From an uncultured Pelagibacteraceae bacterium (GTDB lineage: Bacteria; Pseudomonadota; Alphaproteobacteria; Pelagibacterales; Pelagibacteraceae), in the NCBI GenBank assembly GCA_902518835.1, contig CABYHH010000002.1:1-64000 (forward strand): a stretch of 64,000 bases of DNA, written 5' to 3'. Positions 62,612-64,000 of this stretch are shown here, piece after piece (position 1 is the stretch's first letter; each line of letters starts with the position of its first letter). Both the position numbers and the translations under genes were made by a program. Under the pieces are notes generated by a model. The model made no database searches. It saw only the letters and a list, made by a program, of their open reading frames with translations, and had not been told where the DNA came from.

Positions 62612-63873
62612 TTTAAGTCTAAAATTTCAGAACAAAGATATAAAGATCCAGTAACAAGCAAAAGATCTCCTTTATCTAAATTAATACCTTTTATAGCTTC
62701 TTCGATACTTTCTTTATAGTCAACATTCGGAATATTGTTAAACTTTTCTTTTAGTTGTATCCCACTAATTGCACCAGATTGCTTCTTTATATCTACAGTT
62801 GTTAAAGAGGCAATATTCTCAAAGTGACTAATATATTTTTTGTGTTCCTTGTTTTTCATCATACCAATAATAATATGTTTTTTACAATCTAAGCTTCTAA
62901 GATATTCATTTAAAACTCTTGCGCCATCTTCATTATGATCTCCTGATATCAAAAATAAATTATCTTTTACTAAATTTTTTAATTTACCTGATTTAATTTC
63001 CTGAAGTCTTGCAATATTCTCAATTTTTTGAATACCCTTTTTGATATGATGGTCTTTAATATCAAGATCTAGAATTCGTAAAGTTGCTATTGCTGATGAA
63101 ATATTTTCTTTTTGATATTGACCTAAAACATTAGGCTCTGGTAACTTTAATCTACCGAATTTATCTTCATAATAAAAAAAATTGTTATCTTCATCCGAGA
63201 ATGAAAAATCCTTATTAAAGTAATATTTATCAGATTGATTTGTATCAATAGTTTTTTTTATTTTTTTCAATGTTGAAATAGGATGTTGTCTTGCAATTAT
63301 GAGATTTGAGTCTAAAAGATTTGAAGTTTTTTCATAAATAATTTTATCAATTGATCTTTGATTTGCTGGAAGCCAGTCCAAGTGATCTATTGAAATAGAA
63401 GTTATTATACTTGCTAGATTATTTTTTAAGATATTTGTTGCATCAAACCTATGAAATAAACCTGCTTCGATTAAATTGATGTTATTTGGATATTGTGCTG
63501 CCTTATAAAAGAAACAAGCTGTTAAAATTTCAAAAAATGTAATTGGTTTATTATTATTGATTTTTTCGACCTCTAAAAAAAGGGAGGCCAATTCGTCGTC
63601 ATTTAATTGTTTGTTATTAAAAACAAACCTCTCATTTATTTTCTGAATATGTGGACTGGTATAAACGTTACATTTTTTTCCTGCTTCTTTTAAAATTGAA
63701 TAACAAGCTTGAATAGTAGAGTTCTTACCGTTTGTACCAACAACACTTATGGCTTTTATTTTATCTTGAGGATTACCAAGTTTTTCGCAAAGATGATTTA
63801 TTCGATCTAAGCTTAGATCGATTTCTTTTTTATGCAATTTTAGAAAGCGACTGAGTATTTCCTGTATTTTCAT
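62608..63873 (-). CDS. folC: folylpolyglutamate / dihydrofolate synthase
   Basis: AISVVGTNGKNSTIQACYSILKEAGKKCNVYTSPHI. Confidence 0.93.
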   Translation of the reverse strand: MKIQEILSRFLKLHKKEIDLSLDRINHLCEKLGNPQDKIKAISVVGTNGKNSTIQACYSILKEAGKKCNVYTSPHIQKINERFVFNNKQLNDDELASLFLEVEKINNNKPITFFEILTACFFYKAAQYPNNINLIEAGLFHRFDATNILKNNLASIITSISIDHLDWLPANQRSIDKIIYEKTSNLLDSNLIIARQHPISTLKKIKKTIDTNQSDKYYFNKDFSFSDEDNNFFYYEDKFGRLKLPEPNVLGQYQKENISSAIATLRILDLDIKDHHIKKGIQKIENIARLQEIKSGKLKNLVKDNLFLISGDHNEDGARVLNEYLRSLDCKKHIIIGMMKNKEHKKYISHFENIASLTTVDIKKQSGAISGIQLKEKFNNIPNVDYKESIEEAIKGINLDKGDLLLVTGSLYLCSEILDLN

Positions 63874-64000
63874 CTTGTTCAGTGCTTATATCAGAGTTTT
63901 TATTTAACAATATTGATAATAAGGTTCCAATTTTTTTAGTAAGGTCTTTTCTATCAACAATTAAATCTACAAAGCCAGTTTTTTTAACGTAACTACTTTT
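63830..64000 (-). CDS. accD: acetyl-CoA carboxylase carboxyltransferase beta subunit (C-terminal fragment, truncated by window end)
   Basis: Reverse strand KSSYVKKTGFVDLIVDRKDLTKKIGTLLSILLNKN...*; accD-folC order. Confidence 0.8.
   Translation of the reverse strand, partial: KSSYVKKTGFVDLIVDRKDLTKKIGTLLSILLNKNSDISTEQDENTGNTQSLSKIA

Overview
AT-rich, very compact alphaproteobacterial chromosome segment. Gene content and order (infC-rpmI-rplT-pheST-lepA, rpmH-rnpA-yidD-yidC, hisS-hisZ-hisG, small intergenic gaps) look like SAR11/Pelagibacterales; this taxonomic call is inference from reading, not a search. Most of 1-51200 and 62290-64000 is housekeeping: PDH E1/E2, gltBD, thrS, pheST, lepA, gyrB, RegB-type kinase, CobS/CobT, aroB/aroK, def/fmt/truA, dapDE, argB, yidC, dcd, murA, hisD, infA, folC, accD. 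There are four tRNAs (Ser-GGA, Thr-GGT, Phe-GAA, His-GTG). The main accessory block is ~51.2-58.95 kb, between hisG and an rmuC / PD-(D/E)XK nuclease / exonuclease I cluster. It encodes a 5mC methyltransferase (Dcm-like) plus a zinc-ribbon/HNH-like protein on the minus strand, divergent from a plus-strand array: small ORFs, a large GHKL (MutL/MORC-like) ATPase, three unrecognised proteins, a Vsr-type endonuclease and two small ORFs. This is a candidate MORC/MutL-type restriction or defence system, related to but apparently distinct from published MutL/Z1/AIPR-type systems because no Z1 helicase or AIPR protein was seen. Other observations: a strong hairpin in the defence region, a His-containing micro-ORF upstream of tRNA-His/hisS, an E2 without a lipoyl domain, an aberrant tRNA-Thr T-loop, and small genes missing from the ORF track (rpmH, two small membrane proteins, one basic peptide).
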